Below, one piece after another: positions 4,828-5,761 of a stretch of DNA of 5,761 nt. Position numbers and translations under genes: made by a program. The DNA lies in contig DARG01000021.1 in NCBI GenBank assembly GCA_002503215.1, forward strand, positions 1 to 5,761. Reading direction: 5' to 3'. The number at the start of each line of letters is the position of its first letter. The stretch's first letter is position 1. Source of the DNA: Candidatus Parvarchaeota archaeon UBA446. Lineage in GTDB: Archaea; Nanobdellota; Nanobdellia; Parvarchaeales; Parvarchaeaceae. The notes below the pieces were generated by a model. The model was not told where the DNA came from. It searched no databases and was given only the letters and a program-made list of their open reading frames with translations.

Positions 4828-5427
4828 TTATCCGTTTTTCTTGATCTTTATTCTGACGTTTTTTATTATTTCTCCGCGTTTCTTCACCCATTCATCCCTT
4901 AACATACCATATATATTAACATCGTGTACTATACCGGTCGATACCGCAGTAACAGATTTACGTTTTGTTCCTTCTAACTTAAAACCAAGTTTCTCTGACA
5001 TAAGATTTGATGCCTTATTCTCTGTAAACGCCTCTGATTCTACTCTTCTGAGCTTGAGCTTATTAAAAGCAAAATCCAGCACGGCAACTTTTGCCTCTAA
5101 AATATAACCTCTTCTCCAGTAGTTTTTGTTTATCCATGATCCGGTTATACCAACATTTTTATCTTCCTTACTTCTGTGTATACTTGTAACACCTATTACT
5201 TTTTTATCTGCTTTAAGTTCTATAAATAAATCGTAATGCGAGCTATTTTTCTTACCTTGTTCTTTAATACAGTGGGCTATAAAATTTACTGCATCTACTT
5301 TCCTGTAGGGGTGAGGAATAAGTAATGTATTCTTTGCTATCTCCAAGTCACTCGCGCCTTCAAAAATATCTTTCCAATCATTTTTTTTAGCTGTACGAAG
5401 AATAAGTCTTGTCGTTTCAAGTTTCAT
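4828..5427 (-). CDS. RimJ/RimL-type GNAT N-acetyltransferase
   Basis: A 199-residue acetyltransferase of the GNAT superfamily, RimJ/RimL subgroup. It opens with the typical ETTRLILR strand (residues 4-11). IELKADKKVIGVTSIH (69-84) is the beta-hairpin region, and GSWINKNYWRRGYILEA (96-112) is motif A, where RRGY (105-108) forms the acetyl-CoA pyrophosphate loop. VESEAFTENKASNLMSEKLGF (129-149) is the C-terminal acetyl-CoA-binding part and is followed by KLEGTKR. Family members acetylate N-terminal amines of proteins such as ribosomal proteins, or small molecules; the substrate here is unknown. The last 20 residues are a basic tail (KNVRIKIKKNG) beyond the usual fold. The start is ATG at 5427-5425, 25 nt after a TATA-like box, and it reads convergently to the DUF218 gene. 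Confidence 0.92.
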   Translation of the reverse strand: MKLETTRLILRTAKKNDWKDIFEGASDLEIAKNTLLIPHPYRKVDAVNFIAHCIKEQGKKNSSHYDLFIELKADKKVIGVTSIHRSKEDKNVGITGSWINKNYWRRGYILEAKVAVLDFAFNKLKLRRVESEAFTENKASNLMSEKLGFKLEGTKRKSVTAVSTGIVHDVNIYGMLRDEWVKKRGEIIKNVRIKIKKNG

Positions 5428-5448
5428 TATACTTGCAATCTTTAATAC

Positions 5449-5456
5449 TATAAAAA
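5449..5456 (-). promoter_or_regulatory. TATA-like box for the GNAT gene
   Basis: On the minus strand this reads TTTTATAG, centred about 25 nt before the ATG at 5427. The spacing predicts a leaderless transcript and supports the chosen start. Confidence 0.5.
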
Positions 5457-5601
5457 TTATTATTACATAAAATTAAAAATAAGATTTATGCCTGGTTTAG
5501 AAGATAATTAGGATAGTCGCTGCTACGAGTTCATTAGCAGTATGAAATCAGCTTGGTATAACTAATTCTTCTTTCAAGGTATCTTGAGAGATATTACGGG
5601 A

Positions 5602-5761
5602 ATGACTCCTATCATTCTTGTGTACAATATTATTGCTTATATGAATATTACATATATATGCGAGGTTTACGATACAACAGGCACAGCAAGAAGGTCTATT
5701 ATACTAATATTTCCTCTACTCATAATCATTTTATTAAAACAAAGAGTTAAGTATTTATATA
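5602..5761 (+). CDS. Possible partial membrane protein running off the window
   Basis: An open frame from ATG 5602 runs to the window edge without a stop (53 codons visible). It is hydrophobic, with a possible helix around MTPIILVYNIIAYMNITYI and a stronger one at RRSIILIFPLLIIILL, separated by a polar EVYDTTGTA loop and followed by a basic KQR. An in-frame TTG at 5584 could extend it. A weak TATA-like string (GTATAACT, around 5557-5564) lies upstream. The same frame continues back to ATG 5488 but with TAG at 5509 and TAA at 5563, so this may be the intact end of a gene broken upstream. I recognise no family. A second frame is also open here for about 60 codons, and the segment ends in a TATA-like string, so coding is far from certain. 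Confidence 0.3.
   Translation, partial: MTPIILVYNIIAYMNITYICEVYDTTGTARRSIILIFPLLIIILLKQRVKYLY
5749..5760 (+). promoter_or_regulatory. TATA-like box at the window edge
   Basis: AAGTATTTATAT is identical over 12 bases to the promoter region at 26-37 of the first gene. It may be the promoter of a gene starting about 30 nt beyond the window. It overlaps the hydrophobic open frame above, so at most one reading of these bases may be right. Confidence 0.3.

Noticed and set aside
4841..5107. Open frame of 88 codons on the + strand
   Set aside because: It lies wholly antisense to the well-supported GNAT acetyltransferase, and its Ser/Leu/Phe-rich translation is typical of a shadow frame.

Overview
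This window is AT-rich (roughly 30% GC by eye) and looks archaeal. Seven of the eight clear genes have a TATA-like box centred about 24-32 nt before the start codon and no Shine-Dalgarno sequence, which is the layout of leaderless or near-leaderless archaeal transcription. ATA is the common Ile codon and AGA the common Arg codon, and TGA is used as a stop (standard code). A small-genome DPANN-type or Thermoplasmata-associated archaeon would fit, but that placement is inference. No ribosomal or other phylogenetic marker gene is present.

Layout. Left part, + strand: a very small protein-kinase-fold protein (67-687), then a maleate isomerase / arylmalonate decarboxylase family protein (764-1471) with both catalytic-type cysteines, then an unknown 120-residue protein (1565-1927). 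Middle, + strand: a small two-helix membrane protein (2148-2447), a decayed fragment matching the 3' end of the maleate-isomerase-like gene (2479-2613), a YrhK-like two-helix membrane protein (2733-2999) and an unknown 193-residue protein (3152-3733). Then comes a gene-free stretch of 426 bp (3734-4159) holding a GC-richer island. Right part: a DUF218/YdcF-like protein (4160-4753, +) converging on a RimJ/RimL-type GNAT acetyltransferase (5427-4828, -). The last 334 bp hold a short hydrophobic open frame that runs to the window edge, possibly a partial or broken gene.

The genes do not form an obvious pathway or operon. Nearly every one has its own promoter, and coding density is only about 70%, low for a streamlined archaeon. 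With the gene remnant, this suggests an accessory, turning-over region. The strongest unusual signal is a 59-bp direct repeat (58 of 59 identical) of the end of the maleate-isomerase-like gene, about 1.1 kb downstream of the original and bracketing two orphan genes. It could record a decayed tandem paralogue refreshed by gene conversion, or integration of a small element at a gene's 3' end. I see no integrase, transposase, CRISPR array, tRNA or rRNA.
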